Assembly (NCBI GenBank): GCA_021292165.1
Contig: JAHFWL010000193.1
Span: 1-64,000 of the forward strand
Length of the DNA stretch: 64,000 nt
DNA from: Shinisaurus crocodilurus
Taxonomy: Eukaryota; Chordata; Lepidosauria; Squamata; Shinisauridae
Direction: 5' to 3'
The notes below the pieces were generated by a model. That model had not been told where the DNA came from and made no database searches. It saw only the letters and a program-made list of their open reading frames with translations. Position numbers and translations under genes: made by a program. This document shows positions 33,010 through 44,566 of the stretch, in pieces. Position 1 is the first letter of the stretch. The number at the start of each line of letters is the position of its first letter.

Positions 33010-33595
33010 TTATGGCAGTTGAGAGATTTAAATCAGGCATTTCCTGATTTGGTGTTCAATCTTACAGTCATCACACCTTCCAATGGAATTTCAGAAGGTG
33101 GTCAGAGGTAAGCCACTGATGCAGTGTAGGACATGCACACGCAGCCTATATCTTGCCTTGCCAGGGCTCCCCCAGTTCTGGTTCTCTTGGATCACACACT
33201 TGCTGCCTTCTGCTCACTTGCTAGGCACACAGGCTGTTCTGGAACTTTTTGGAATTCTGCTTTCTCTGCTTACTCACTCCACAGTTGAGATTTCTTGCCT
33301 TCAACGCTCTCCACTGGCAGCTAGGCTTCCGCAGACTGCTAAGCAATCTGAACGTTTTTCCTGAGGCTCAATCTCGCACTTCAATTTCTAAAAAATAACA
33401 AACCTTCTACTCATGTACTAAAGTCTCTCCAAGGCAGCTTCCCTATTTGAATTCTTGTTAGCACACACTCTCACTCTTCGTACTCATCCAGATGCACACC
33501 ACTGAAAGCATCTGCCAACTGTATACCAAAGTTAAGCATCTTGCCATATCTGCCTCAAAACACCTGCAGTATATTTTATGGCTGGAAAAACGCTC

Positions 33596-33598
<3 letters not shown>
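33010..33598. other. Intronic stretch, nothing recognised
   Basis: Pyrimidine-rich on the plus strand; no repeat family or exon signature. Confidence 0.5.

Positions 33599-33632
<34 letters not shown>
33599..33632 (+). repeat. (TG)n microsatellite
   Basis: About 17 TG units. Confidence 0.95.
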
Positions 33633-34734
33633 ATGTAGCGGCTCACTGACAATCTGTCTGGCTCACAGAACAGATTAGGCCTCAATCATGGAAAATAGAC
33701 ATTTAAACAGTACAATCTGGAACTTAAATTTTTGGATTCTTTTATTTTCTGGGTAGCAGTGCTTGCAGACAAAGTCTTGTTTTCCCATTAAAGTTTGCCA
33801 TAATTTACTCTATTTCCACTGAATCAGCATAAACAAGTCGGGTTGTTGCTGGAGAGGGTAGTGGAAGAGGGGATGAAGAACCTTCAGATTTTCAACCCCC
33901 CTGCCCAAGTCTCCTGTTCTTACTGTGTCAGGCTTTTAACAGAAGCATCCATAGCCAGAAAAGAATGTCCTTCGTAATCACCCTTGGTAAAATGTGCTTA
34001 AATGATTTTTGGATGGCTGAACACTTTTTTGTGCCAGGCCAAGTTCACAGTCTAGACTACTCAGAGGTAAAAATGCATAGAATGTATATCATAGTAAAGG
34101 CCCAAGCCTTTAACAGCCTATGGCTGCCGAGGTTTTTATTTATTTAATCTAGTTTTTTACATTGCTTAATTTTGTATTAAGTGTTACTATTTGTTGTTGT
34201 GGTTTATATATATATATATTTAGCAATGTTGGTAGCCTGACTTGAGGGCTTTTATAAGGGTATAAACCTTTTATATGGAAGTGTATGTTCTGTACTTAAA
34301 AAAAAAAAAAATCTGCCAGAGGAACCCTTAAATTACCATAGGAGCAAATGTTTTTTTTAAAAAAACTATTTCTATGTGCCATGTGGTTGGCAAGGGGGAT
34401 TGTGGCTGGAGAACCTCCCCACTCTGCGCACTGCAGTCCCCATCTGGACTGCACCCCCATCCTTACTTTTGTGAGAGCAAAAAACCCATAGGAAGGTGCA
34501 CACTGAGCATTTAAGGTAACATGTAGTTGGGCCGCAGGAAAAGCTCAAATCGAAATCTCTTCTGCAACTTATGGAAATTTGCATATTTCCTTAAGTTAAT
34601 TATGCTAAGTCAACCAGTGTTTTTACAAAAAAACGATGCTACTTCCGGTCCACATTGGATAAGAATTCAAATATTCGAAGTGGGAACCTCTAGCTGCTGC
34701 CATTTTAACTTCTCATTAATACCTCTGGGCAAGT

Positions 34735-34826
34735 AACTTGTCCCTTGTGGCTCGCCATGCCCAGCCCAGGACAGTTTCTCACAATTTCCAAATGTGCCCA
34801 TGGGCTCAAAAGGTTGCATACCCCTG
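34735..34826. mobile_element. Right end of a hAT element (TTGCCTACCCCTG family)
   Basis: CAGGACAGTTTCTCACAATT and AGGTTGCATACCCCTG match the right end of the element at 42477-45421 and, inverted, the left end of the one at 62936. The left part is not recognisable. Confidence 0.6.
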
Positions 34827-35457
34827 CTTTATAGTGCTCCGAGAAAGGGTAGCGCTTTAGTCAACCCTTTATAGTGTTCCAGGAACGTGCAACTAGAACC
34901 TATAGAATGTAAGGCTGCACTTCTTTAACATGTTATTGACTTTTGTTTTTATTTTTTAAGTAGCAATGAAATAATTTGATAAAAAGTTGATCCCCCCCCA
35001 CACAGCCTAAATGCTGAAGAAAGTTGGAATTTCTTTAAGTGAGCTAGTCAGGTCAATTCACACACAATGTTTCCAATTCTCCAAACCAGAGTTTACAGCA
35101 GGGGTACACAAATGGCCCACCGGCACATGTTGCGCAGGCTGCCAACTCCTCTCCTTCCCAGCAGCATGCTAGCACTGCTCATTCCTTTCCAGCACACTCT
35201 GCATTTATGCTGGGCACTGCAGTGGGGTGGGGTTTTTCATACTTAGTGGCCATTATATATATAAAAAATGGCCCTTGGGGAGTTTGTACATTCCATCCTC
35301 CTGCTGTGTGCTGAGATTCAACTAGTTACTTCTTATTTGCCATTACATCTGACTTGGCAAACTACTGTTTGTTCTTGTCCTCAAAACAGAACGGCAATCC
35401 ATGGATTGATTGCATGAGCCCAATGAATGTTCCGGATCCCCCAAACATGAATTAGAG

Positions 35458-35760
35458 CAGGGGTGGGAAACCTCTTTCAGCCCAAGGGCTGAATTCAATT
35501 TTGGAGAAGCTCTTGCGGGCCGCATTCTAGTGGTGGGCAGGGCCAAAAATGCTATATATACCAGCATTTTGTAGCTTAAAGCCCTTACTGCCAGTAACTA
35601 AGTATTAGGAGAGGCATTTCAATCCTTCTGAATGGGGAAAAAACCACACAAAAGCTGGGAAACCATGGAATGATAGGTGGTTGTAGGAAAGGGGATGTGG
35701 CTGTCTGGGGAGCCCCAGGGGGTCACATTTGGCCCAGGGCCCCGAGGTTCCCCACCCCTG
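35458..35760. mobile_element. hAT-type element, 303 bp
   Basis: CAGGGGTGGGAAACCTCTTT at the left and GAGGTTCCCCACCCCTG at the right are inverted ends. The flanks AATTAGAG and GTTTACAG share 5 of 8 bases, a weak remnant of a target duplication. The interior (GGGCTGAATTCAATTTTGGA, GGGCCGCATTC) is non-coding. Confidence 0.75.
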
Positions 35761-35804
35761 GTTTACAGGATAGGAGTCATTTACATGTGCTTCTATACTG
35801 TGCC

Positions 35805-35981
35805 ATTGGTCAGAGTATTGGACCTGAAGGTCATGGAGCTCACTGTGACCTTGGGTCATTCATAACCTACCTCACAGGGTTGTTGTGAGGATAAAATGGA
35901 GAGGAGGAGGAGGATTATGTAAGCCGCCTTGGGATCCTTGAAGGAAAAAGGGGCAGGGTATAAAATAAATAAATAAATAAT
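35805..35981 (+). mobile_element. tRNA-derived SINE, 5'-truncated
   Basis: It contains GGTTGTTGTGAGGATAAAAT, TATGTAAGCCGCCTTGGGAT and an (AAAT)n end, the 3' half of the family. Confidence 0.85.
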
Positions 35982-35999
35982 CTCTCACCCTAGCTTATT

Positions 36000-37190
36000 T
36001 CACAGGATGATTGGCTAAGATAAATGTGCTGAATGTTTGGAAGAAGCTAGAGATGGAACAGTAAGTACCCTGAAAGAGATAGCTAAGGACAGGACCATAC
36101 TGGACAAGAGATGCCTACCTCCTTCCCACCCTATAAACTAGCTTAGCTTGGTGAGCTCTGGTGTGGGACAAAGGGAAATATGATAATGTGCTGCATGGCC
36201 CCCTTCTTTGACCATTTCACTCCTGTTTAGAGTGCCCCCACTTCCCCAAAAGCATCACACCTACATTGGTCCTCCAGAACAAAAAGTTAACAGTGAACTG
36301 GACATAAAGACATAACTGCCGGCATAGGGAATACTGATCCGGTAAACAGATGCACTGTCCAGGATGGTGAGAACACTGCAATAGCAGCCAAGTGCTATGA
36401 AGGAGATAAAACTATCCTAAGGATTAGAAGCACAGGGACCTTCCCGTCCAGAGACCTGCTGTTTCCATTCCTTAGCGAGAGAGGTGCATTTCTACACCCA
36501 AAGCCAAAATAATCACTGTTTTGGCACTGTAGCACGCTGTTCTTTCAAGACAGAAAATCCAAACTGAAAAGGAAAACGTCAAAATGCAAAACTGAAATGT
36601 GTTCCCTTGTAAGGCCTGCTGTTGGACTGACGGAGTCACTCATTGGACAAGACAAGTAGGAAAGACTGCATCATATCAGAGGACAACCTGCGAAAGAGAA
36701 CATAGTTGTAAGAGTTAAGGCAGTATGGGAGAAAATAAAAGTGGATTTCCCACGTGAAATACGTTCAGTGCTGACTCAGCATGCCTTTTACGTTAAAGGA
36801 TTTTTCCAGAGGAAAGCAGACAATTGCAGAAATCAAACGCAACTGATATCAAGAACACTACATGCAGAGGTGAATATATCTGTAATGTATAGTGAGTGTT
36901 TCAATAATATGGAATGTCTAGAGAGTCAGAACGGTTAGAGGGACTGGCAATAGCTTTGCTCCTCTGTCTGATCTGTAAAATGATCACTACTTTCTAACTT
37001 CACAGGGTCTTGGGAAGGATTAAGGAACTAACAGCCAAGAATAATTGAAAGATCCTTGGATGAAAACCTACAGAAGCAAAGACATCAGAATGTGATTTTT
37101 AAAAATCTGCCATGATTTCTTCTTTACAAAGAGACATGTTAGAAATGTTTTGTTTCAGATCCCTCAAAAGTGCAATAGTTGTGCACTTGA
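36000..37190. other. Intronic stretch, nothing recognised
   Basis: Repeat-poor by eye, with no exon-like frame of substance. Confidence 0.45.
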
Positions 37191-37194
37191 ATAA

Positions 37195-38035
37195 GGGTGG
37201 CCTTCCCATGAGGCGGGGTGAATCCCCTGCCTCAGACGGCAGGCCAGGAGGAGTGGCGAATTGCAAGCTCCCCCCTCAGCCCACCAGGAAAGATCCTTGC
37301 TGCCATGTCGCTGGAGCGAGCCGGTGGCACTAGCAGGTGCTCTGGAGAGTCCCACTGGACCTGCTCAACCACTGTGGCAAATGCCATAGTGGGAGAACAG
37401 CTGACGGGGCTCTCCAGAGCAGCCACCCACCCTCTGTTTCACACCGAGAGGGTTCTCACAGCAATACAGAGAATGGGCAACTGCTTTGGAGGAGCCCCCC
37501 CCCCCCCCGGCTCGCTCCAAGAACCCTCTCAAAGTAAGCCAGAGGGCGGATGGGCTCTTTGGAGAGTGCAAACGTGGCCAGTGTGGTTCTTCAGAGCTGC
37601 CAAACTCTGAGGAGCTCCTTGGAGAGGTGTCTCAGGAGATTACTGCAGATGATCCCTGGGACACCCCTCTGCCAGAGCAGCTGCTACCTGAAGGAGGGCT
37701 GGCCCTCCCATGAGGCAGGGTGAATCCACTGCCTCAGACGGAGGAGTGGAGAACAGGAGGAGCGAGCTCATAGAAGATGGGCAGCTGTTCTGAAGGAGAG
37801 GTGTCCCAGGATACTTCTCAGTCAATGCCTGGCTCTGAGGAATGGCAACTCTCTGAAAAGCCTTGTTGGCTGCTTTCGCTGGCTGACGCAGCTCTCTGAG
37901 ACCCCCCCTGCTTTTCACAGGAAGGGTGGGCAGGTGGGAGGTTGCGGCTGCGGGAGGTCGTGGCTGCTGCTGCAGTGGCTGGGGGGGTTGTGGCTGCGGC
38001 GGCAGCTGGGGGCGATTGTTGCCACTGACCTGAAA
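37195..38035. mobile_element. GC-rich repeat containing a duplicated CCATGAGGCGGGGTG module
   Basis: A block of about 55 bases (CCCATGAGGCGGGGTGAATC, CTGCCTCAGACGGC) at 37195-37256 recurs at 37693-37748 in the same orientation. Between and after them the sequence is GC-rich with GCTGCGGCGGCAGC runs, giving open frames rich in proline, glutamine and alanine on the minus strand. It resembles the element at 10820 and is probably a hAT-type element or two, not a gene. Confidence 0.45.
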
Positions 38036-38397
38036 TGACACTTGTTGGCAGGGGAGAGAGAATCCAATCTCATTAGCAAGTTTATATTTACTAGGAACTT
38101 CAAAGCAAGTCTGAGTTTGCCAGAATTTTTCTCATCTTCCCTAATAAGTTGTTCTCAAATAGGATCTCATTTTATTCTATTAAGGACTGTATACATTCCT
38201 GGATAAAATAAGCTAGCTTGCTTGGCAGCACAGAGAGTAATGCTATGTAACCACAAGGTTGAGAGCTTCCTACTCTATTCTGGCTGTGCCAGAGAAGATT
38301 TGGCTTCTGGGCCAAGAAGAGTAGTGGCTGGGGTGTCTTCCCTATTATGCGGAAAGAGTAATGTGACAGAAGTGAAAGGAGTAATGTGACAGAAAAT

Positions 38398-38502
38398 GTG
38401 TTGTACTACAACTCCCAGCACCCACAGCCAGCCATAGCTGCGTGTAGGATGCTGGGAGTTGTAGTCCAACACAACTGGAAGGCACCAGGTTGGTGAAGGC
38501 TG
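38398..38502. mobile_element. Palindromic hAT-type MITE, left end truncated
   Basis: Arms CTACAACTCCCAGCACCCAC and GATGCTGGGAGTTGTAGTCC, with right end CACCAGGTTGGTGAAGGCTG; the left terminus is missing. Confidence 0.75.
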
Positions 38503-39079
38503 AAATAAAGCACAAGGTGGAACATCCTCATTGAAATGTTTATTCCAGTGCAATATAAATGAAGCCTCCTTTTCTATGTGCTTGTCAGTTATCTCCCTTC
38601 CTTAGCATGCTTATAATAGGTAGGTTGCTTTAAAATCATGCTAGTCCAAATCCTTTTAGACCAGTCACATATAGTTGGTGGCTGTGATTATTTCCTTAAG
38701 GAAGCAGTAGATTGTGTCAGAGCTTAATAAGCAAGTTATCCATTCCAAGACTTCTTCCAGGATAAGTGGTATAAGATATCCCATGAGTACAGTTTTTGAA
38801 ATACTAGAGATTTGATAGCAAGTTCTATCTTTTGTTGCCTGAGAGATACCAGCCGAACTGGCATTTTTCTAAAAAAAGGTTTCTTAAGCATTACATTTAT
38901 CACATTTTTTCAATATTGTTTTATAACCACATCCATTCATCATAGAATAGTTTCACCCAAATCCCCTTCCCATTAATGTTTGAAATTCAATTTCCTCTTA
39001 TTCACTTATCGAATTAAGTAATGCCATTTACTTATGAAATGGTTTCACCCAGGGGACAAGAAGAGTTCTTCTGCAAATG

Positions 39080-39081
<2 letters not shown>

Positions 39082-39158
<77 letters not shown>
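39082..39158 (+). repeat. Compound (TC)n(AC)n microsatellite
   Basis: About 23 TC units followed directly by about 15 AC units. Confidence 0.95.
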
Positions 39159-39161
<3 letters not shown>

Positions 39162-39321
39162 CCTTCTGGTATTTTTGGATCAAACTCCCTATAATATTTC
39201 TAATTTACAATATTGGAACCACATTGGCCTGTTAACATTTTGCCATTTCAAAAAATGGAAGGTATCGTCCAACAGATCCGAAATTTGAAATTGCTACCAA
39301 AGCAAGATAATCCGATGATGA

Positions 39322-39501
39322 TTCATAGACAAATAGATTCATAGAGTTGGAAGGGGCCTGCAAGGCCATCAAGTCCAACCCCCTGCTCAATGCAGAAAAC
39401 TAGAGGAGGGGTCTCCCATCCAAGTAATAATCAGGCCTGACCCTGCTTAGCTTTCCACACTCAAACAAGCTGAGCCAGCGTGAGCCACAGCCACAGGCCT
39501 G
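39322..39501 (-). mobile_element. 5S rRNA-headed SINE, near full length
   Basis: Minus-strand copy running from CAGGCCTGTGGCTGTGGCTC at its head through AAGCTAAGCAGGGTCAGGCC and TTGGATGGGAGACC to the tail GGGGTTGGACTTGATGGCC and CTATGAATC. The head shares the 5S gene's A box, intermediate element and C box region. Confidence 0.88.
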
Positions 39502-39900
39502 TATGATGATGTTAGTGGTGATAGAGCTGGGCTAAGTTGACTTGAACTTTAGTTTCTCTCTTATCAAACCGCACTGAACTGACAAGTGAAATCTTTAAGT
39601 CTTCTTGTTCTGCCCTTTTATCTACGATCTGCCAGTCAGATATTGCTGCTAATCTTGAGGCAAAATATAAAGTGTACTCTGACAGTAAACAATCCTACTC
39701 CTCCATTTAGCTTATGCTTTTGCAAGGCTGCTTTAGCAATTCTTAGTGGTTTATCCTGTAAGATAGATGTTGATGTAATCCCTTGTCATTGTTCTTATAA
39801 GCAGTCAAGAAGCTCCCTAGAGCTATTCGCTAGTGCCTTTTGCCAACTGGTTGCAGCCCTGAACCATGCCCTGCCACACACACATCTAAGTTCTAGGAGT

Positions 39901-40062
39901 AGATTTTATAGAGTTGGAAGGAGCCTACAAGGCTATTGAGTCCAACCCCCTGCTCAGTGCAGGAAACTAGAGGAGGGGTCTCTCATCCAAGTAATAACCA
40001 GGCCTGACCCTGCTTAGCTTTCCACACTCAGACAAGCTGAGCCAGCGTGAGACACAGGCCTG
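39901..40062 (-). mobile_element. 5S rRNA-headed SINE, near full length
   Basis: A second minus-strand copy only 400 bases from the first, with AAGCTAAGCAGGGTCAGGCC, TTGGATGAGAGACC and the GGGGGTTGGACTCAATAGCC tail. It ends at TCTATAAAATC. Confidence 0.88.
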
Positions 40063-40704
40063 TACCTGATCTGTGTACTCACTTGGGGTGTGTGGACCCC
40101 AAGAGCCCTTGTTCAGAAGGTGCTCATGAGAGAGCGTGCATATGTCTATGTGTATGTGAGATCCAGCCATCTAGCCAAACAAAAGGATGTAAATAGGAAG
40201 CACAAAATGGAATTCCTCCCAATCGGTAGCATTACTGAGAATATTAGCTACAGATTGGTTTGGCAACTCAGACCTCACCTACCCAGATGGGGACAGGGAG
40301 AAGCATCTTGGGGTAGCAAGTTCCAAAAATTAAGTATGCACTATTCTGTCTGTCCCAAGTCTAGTGCCAGTCAGTTTCACTGGGTAATCTCCAGTTCTAT
40401 TAGAGGGAGATGTTCTTCTCTATCCACTTTCTCTGTCCCAAGCATAATAATCCCCTATCATATTCCTGCCTTACTCATATTTTTCTCTGAAACGAAACAC
40501 TTTCAAACACTTTAGCCTTTCCTTTAACAGAAGATGTTCTGACCCCCTTCTGGTTGTTCTTTTCTGCAACCACAACAGTCAAGGGGTTTGTTCTAGATCA
40601 GAAGGTACATTGTCCCTGTTTGCCTCCATAAGGAGCAGAAGTATTATCTGTATTACCCCAATTCATTGGGAGTTCTTTGTTCTGGGTCAGAAAAGACACT
40701 AGGT

Positions 40705-40840
40705 CAAGCCTTCCCAAATCTGGCACCTTCCAGATGTCTTGGACTACAACTCCCATCATCCCTGGCCACTAGTCATGCTATCTGAGGTCAATGGGAGTTG
40801 TAGTCCAAAACATCTGGAGGGCACCAGGTTGGGAAGGCTG
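40705..40840. mobile_element. Palindromic hAT-type MITE with a perfect target duplication
   Basis: Begins CAAGCCTTCCCAAATCTGGC and ends CCAGGTTGGGAAGGCTG. CACTAGGT is exact on both sides (40697-40704 and 40841-40848). Its own centre also contains CACTAGT. Confidence 0.92.
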
Positions 40841-40849
40841 CACTAGGTA

Positions 40850-42100
40850 CATAATCAATGTACCACTATGAAATGTGTAACCTCTACAGAACAGCTACCT
40901 GCCAGTTATTCTATAATATTAGACAACAACCAAAAACTACTTCAAAATTGGTGCAGGATCAGGCATGGACAGTTGCTTCTAGAAAGGATCAAGTCTACCA
41001 CAATAACATTATAGGCAGACCAGCCAACAGCACTGTCTCCCCCCACCCCCCACAAGACTCCAATCTGCCTCAGCCGACAGCGCTGACACCAGACAAAGCC
41101 AGCAGCTACGTTTAACGGAGAATTATACTCAACACATTTTGGCCTGTTCTCATGCCATTTGCACACATTCTACTAGGAAGGGACATCAGAAGATTGAGAA
41201 AAAGTTATTAAAACCAGAAGCTTAAAAAAAATATATCTGCTTTTCCTTTGGGTCAATAATAGTCTTTGCTTGCACTGTAAGTTATAATTGAATTAATAAA
41301 TTACCACCACAATTCTAAATACATTTACAAGGAAGTAACCAACTTCAGTGGAGCATAATCTGAAAGTTTGCAACTGACGGACACCACTTCCATATAAAAC
41401 AAGATACTGATTGTAAAGGTTTCCTTGTAACTGTCCAGAGGTTCATACACACAAAATAAAAATATTCTTGGCCACTCTATTGTGAACCTAGGTTTAACCA
41501 AGCAAAATTGTGTGTGTGTATATATATATTGGTACAAGGTCCTAAGTATTAAACACACTATGTGATTGTCAAGTTAACTAAAAAATAAAATAAAAAATAC
41601 AAGTGTGCTACTGCCAAGAATAGCACCTCCAGCTGTCTAGCAGTTGTCTGAGTAACTATTGGTACACTCACAAAGGGGAAAATAAGTTCCACTGATCGGG
41701 ATAAAGCTGGTCTCAGAAAGGTTTTTTTAAAAAATTAAAATTGTTTTCATGCTTCCTGGCAACACAGCAGGCTGTCCTGTCTATCAGTTTTGCAAGGGGC
41801 CCTTTGAGAGGGTGTAATTAAAGCGTACAACTTTGTGCAATGAAATTCCACATCCCTTCTTACCACTTCCTCCTAGTTGTCCTTTGTATTTCATTTCCCC
41901 CCCAGATTATTCTTATCTGGTAAACTGTGTGAAACTTTAAATGCTTTTCAGAACACACATTAATTAAAACCTTCAGGTTAAATCAAATGCACCTTCACTC
42001 AACATGGTTATATCAAGCAAGGCTGGAGCCTGTTACTCATCCACAGAGCTTAGGATGTGGAGGAGTCTGGACTCAGGGACTTGCTTTGGCTGGATATTGG
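40850..42100. other. Intronic stretch, nothing recognised
   Basis: AT-rich, with a short (TA)n at about 41519 and no exon or repeat family identified. Confidence 0.45.
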
Positions 42101-42103
42101 CTT

Positions 42104-42240
42104 AGGGTGCAATCCTATGCACGTTTTGACACAAAAAAGTCCTACAACTTCCAGCATTCCCCAGCTAGCCATGCTGGCTAGGAAATGCTAGGAGTTTGTA
42201 GGACTTTTTTCTGCTTATACATGCATAGGCTTGTGCCCTT
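42104..42240. mobile_element. Palindromic MITE with GGGTGCAATCCTATGCA ends
   Basis: GGGTGCAATCCTATGCACG at the left and ATGCATAGGCTTGTGCCC at the right are inverted. Inside are AAAAAAGTCCTACAACTTCC and GTTTGTAGGACTTTTTTC, also inverted, around TAGCCATGCTGGCTA. Confidence 0.75.
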
Positions 42241-42814
42241 AATCTCCTACTGCCCTTATTCTTTCCTTTCCCTCATGCTAAGAGGCAACTTTCAAAATTG
42301 AGCTATGAATGAGCAGGTCTCTGATTTGAATCTTACTTTGCCATGTACTCATCAGGCAGTCTTAGACAGTCTCCTCCCACCTTCCTGTAATATGTGGATG
42401 ACAATGCTGACTTACCTTACAGGGAGTTGTAACTATTCTAACAAGAGAAGAGCTGTGTTTACACATCATTCTAAGCCAGGGGCAGGCAATGTGGTGCCTG
42501 TGGGTACCAGTGCACGCCTGGGCCCCTTTCTTGGCACCTGCTAAGGTCCCTATCCCTCCCACTTAAATTTTTTTTTTTTAACACATTTTCTTTCTAGCAG
42601 CTGGGATTGCTGTAAGTTTCTGTTGGTGTGGAGAAACGGAAATCCTTTACTCACCGTGAATTTCAGTTCTCCGCGAGTGAAGGAGGCCAGCAAGCTTGGC
42701 GTAAGCCCTGTCTTCGGGGCTGGGAAGGCAGACTTTGATCTGAGCTTCCCGGAGGAGGCGGAGCCTCCCCCAGGAAACTCCAGTTGAGACTTCCAAACGA
42801 ACCGCTCAATTGCA

Positions 42815-43640
42815 GACGTCCTTGCTATCTTGGATAGAGGATCTTACCGTCAACTCCCCAGTTGCGTAGCCAGAGGTTTCTTCTAGCAACTATGCTGGAA
42901 GCTGCTGCCCTTGCTCCTAGTTGGAAGGAGTCGAGGGAGGCATCAGCCAGGAAGGAAGCTGCTGTGTGTCTATCTTTTATGAATTCTTTGATATCCCTGG
43001 TGCTGGAATAACTTTTCTGCCCGGAGGGCGCGTGCCACTATGGTGGCTGTGTTGGAGGCCCTGACCGAGGTAGTGGAAGCTTCAAAACACTTACGGAGTG
43101 CCGCGTCAGCCGTCCTGGTGGTCTGGCAGTTCATCTCTTTCGGCCAGCATCAGGGATTCTGAGGTCAGGGCGGATACTGGGTCATCAACTTTAGGCACTG
43201 CCAGCTGCTCAATGTCCTTTTCCACTAGGCGATATAGCTTATTGCAGGCACGATGTGGAGGCTTGGGGTTGGCTGGTTTGGACCATTCCTATTGGGATAA
43301 CTTTTTGTAGGTTCCATGGGATGGGCACCGCCGGATGTGATGGAAGTTCATCTGGTGGGGAAACTGATGGGTTTCCCAGGCTTTCTGGTTCTGGGGCCGA
43401 GGGGACGCTGCTTTTGCTTGCCAGATCAACTTCAGCGAGGACCCTGGTTATCAATTTAGGGAACGCTTCTGTTGCGAATAGGCGTCGCTTCGGAGATACG
43501 TCGCCATCTTCATCATTTTCCTCTGAGAGCTCTCCTTCTTCACAGTCAGAGACAGATGCTGCGCTTACTTGGGGTGGCGAACAACTGGACCAGGTCTGGA
43601 GGTGTGTCTCCACTTTGCTGTGCTTGCGGCTACGGGACTG
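42815..43640 (-). pseudogene. DIRS-type Gag-like coding region, broken
   Basis: On the minus strand an acidic EGELSEENDEDGD segment is followed by a LFATEAFPKLITRVLAEVDL helix (43613-43239 open). The next frames read KLYRLVEKDIEQLAVPKVDD, then a DAALRKCFEAS and ATIVARALRAEKLFQ stretch, and finally DASLDSFQLGARAAASSIVA followed by RRNLWLRNW. This order matches the first protein of vertebrate DIRS elements. At least one TGA, one TAG and two frame changes interrupt it. Confidence 0.6.
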
Positions 43641-44502
43641 CAGCTTGCTTGCCTTTCTTTGGAGTCAGGCGGGTTGCCTTCTAGGCCGGTCCTTGCTTCG
43701 TTCCTTGATGAAGATGAAGGAGAGCATTGCCTCTGAGTAGGTCTCCCAGACAAGTGGAGATCGCGAGGGTGGTGTTCGGGCGCCCTGCCTCTTGTTATTT
43801 CGGAGCTAATGGTGTGCATTGTTTGCACCATCTCCGACATTAGCAGGTACATTCTTTCTGCACCATACTCATGGGTACTTGGCAGGGAGCCAGCCTACAT
43901 CTCTGGTTGGGGAGACCAATGCTCTGGTGGAAGCAGAGTTGAGGATGGAGAATTCCATGATCATGATTAGACTGAGCTTCTGAAAAGTGAGAGATGGATA
44001 TGTGTGGCTTTGTAACTTTTGCCAGCTGAGCCAGCGGATGCCTGATTCTTCAGGTTGGGGGGGAGGAGGAAGCACCATCGGCCCTGGTGGCTGCCTCAGG
44101 CCCTAATCGGTGGGTGGGCCGGTCCCCCCTTCAAGGCTTCTGTGGATGCCTGCGATCTCAGCGGGTGGGGAGGGGTGTGTGGCGTGCTCAAATGGCTGCA
44201 GTGGTGACCACGTGGGTGGCCAAGATGGTGGCGGCGGCTCTGGCGGCTTCCAAGATGGCCATGCCTTATACCCCCCCACATGAGAGGTCCTGGTCGGGGG
44301 GCCCTGGGCAGGCCGGCCTGCTGGCGGGTGCCTGTGCGCTGCCTGACTGCGCGAAGGCCCTGCCGCAGCCGGAGGTCTAGGCAGTAGCCACGCACCGCCG
44401 CGACTGCAGCCGCTGCGTGAGGATTGGGCCTGAGTCCGCTCTCTCGGGAGCAGCGTGGCAATGGCGGCTGGCATGTGCGGCTCAGATCTGCAAAGTCAGA
44501 CT

Positions 44503-44566
44503 GACTTTGGGCCAGTCACTGTCAGCCTAACCTACCTCACAGGGTTGTTGTGAGGATAAAAATGGA
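44503..44566 (+). mobile_element. tRNA-derived SINE fragment
   Basis: Short piece with GGGCCAGTCACTGTCAGCCT and GGTTGTTGTGAGGATAAAAA, inside the DIRS-like element and therefore younger than it or copied into it. Confidence 0.6.

Noticed and set aside
37640..38041. Proline/glutamine-rich protein on the minus strand
   Set aside because: Low-complexity translation of a GC-rich repeat with overlapping frames on both strands and no domain or splice context.
43255..43740. 161-residue plus-strand protein
   Set aside because: It is the antisense of the DIRS Gag-like region, which is the strand showing family similarity.
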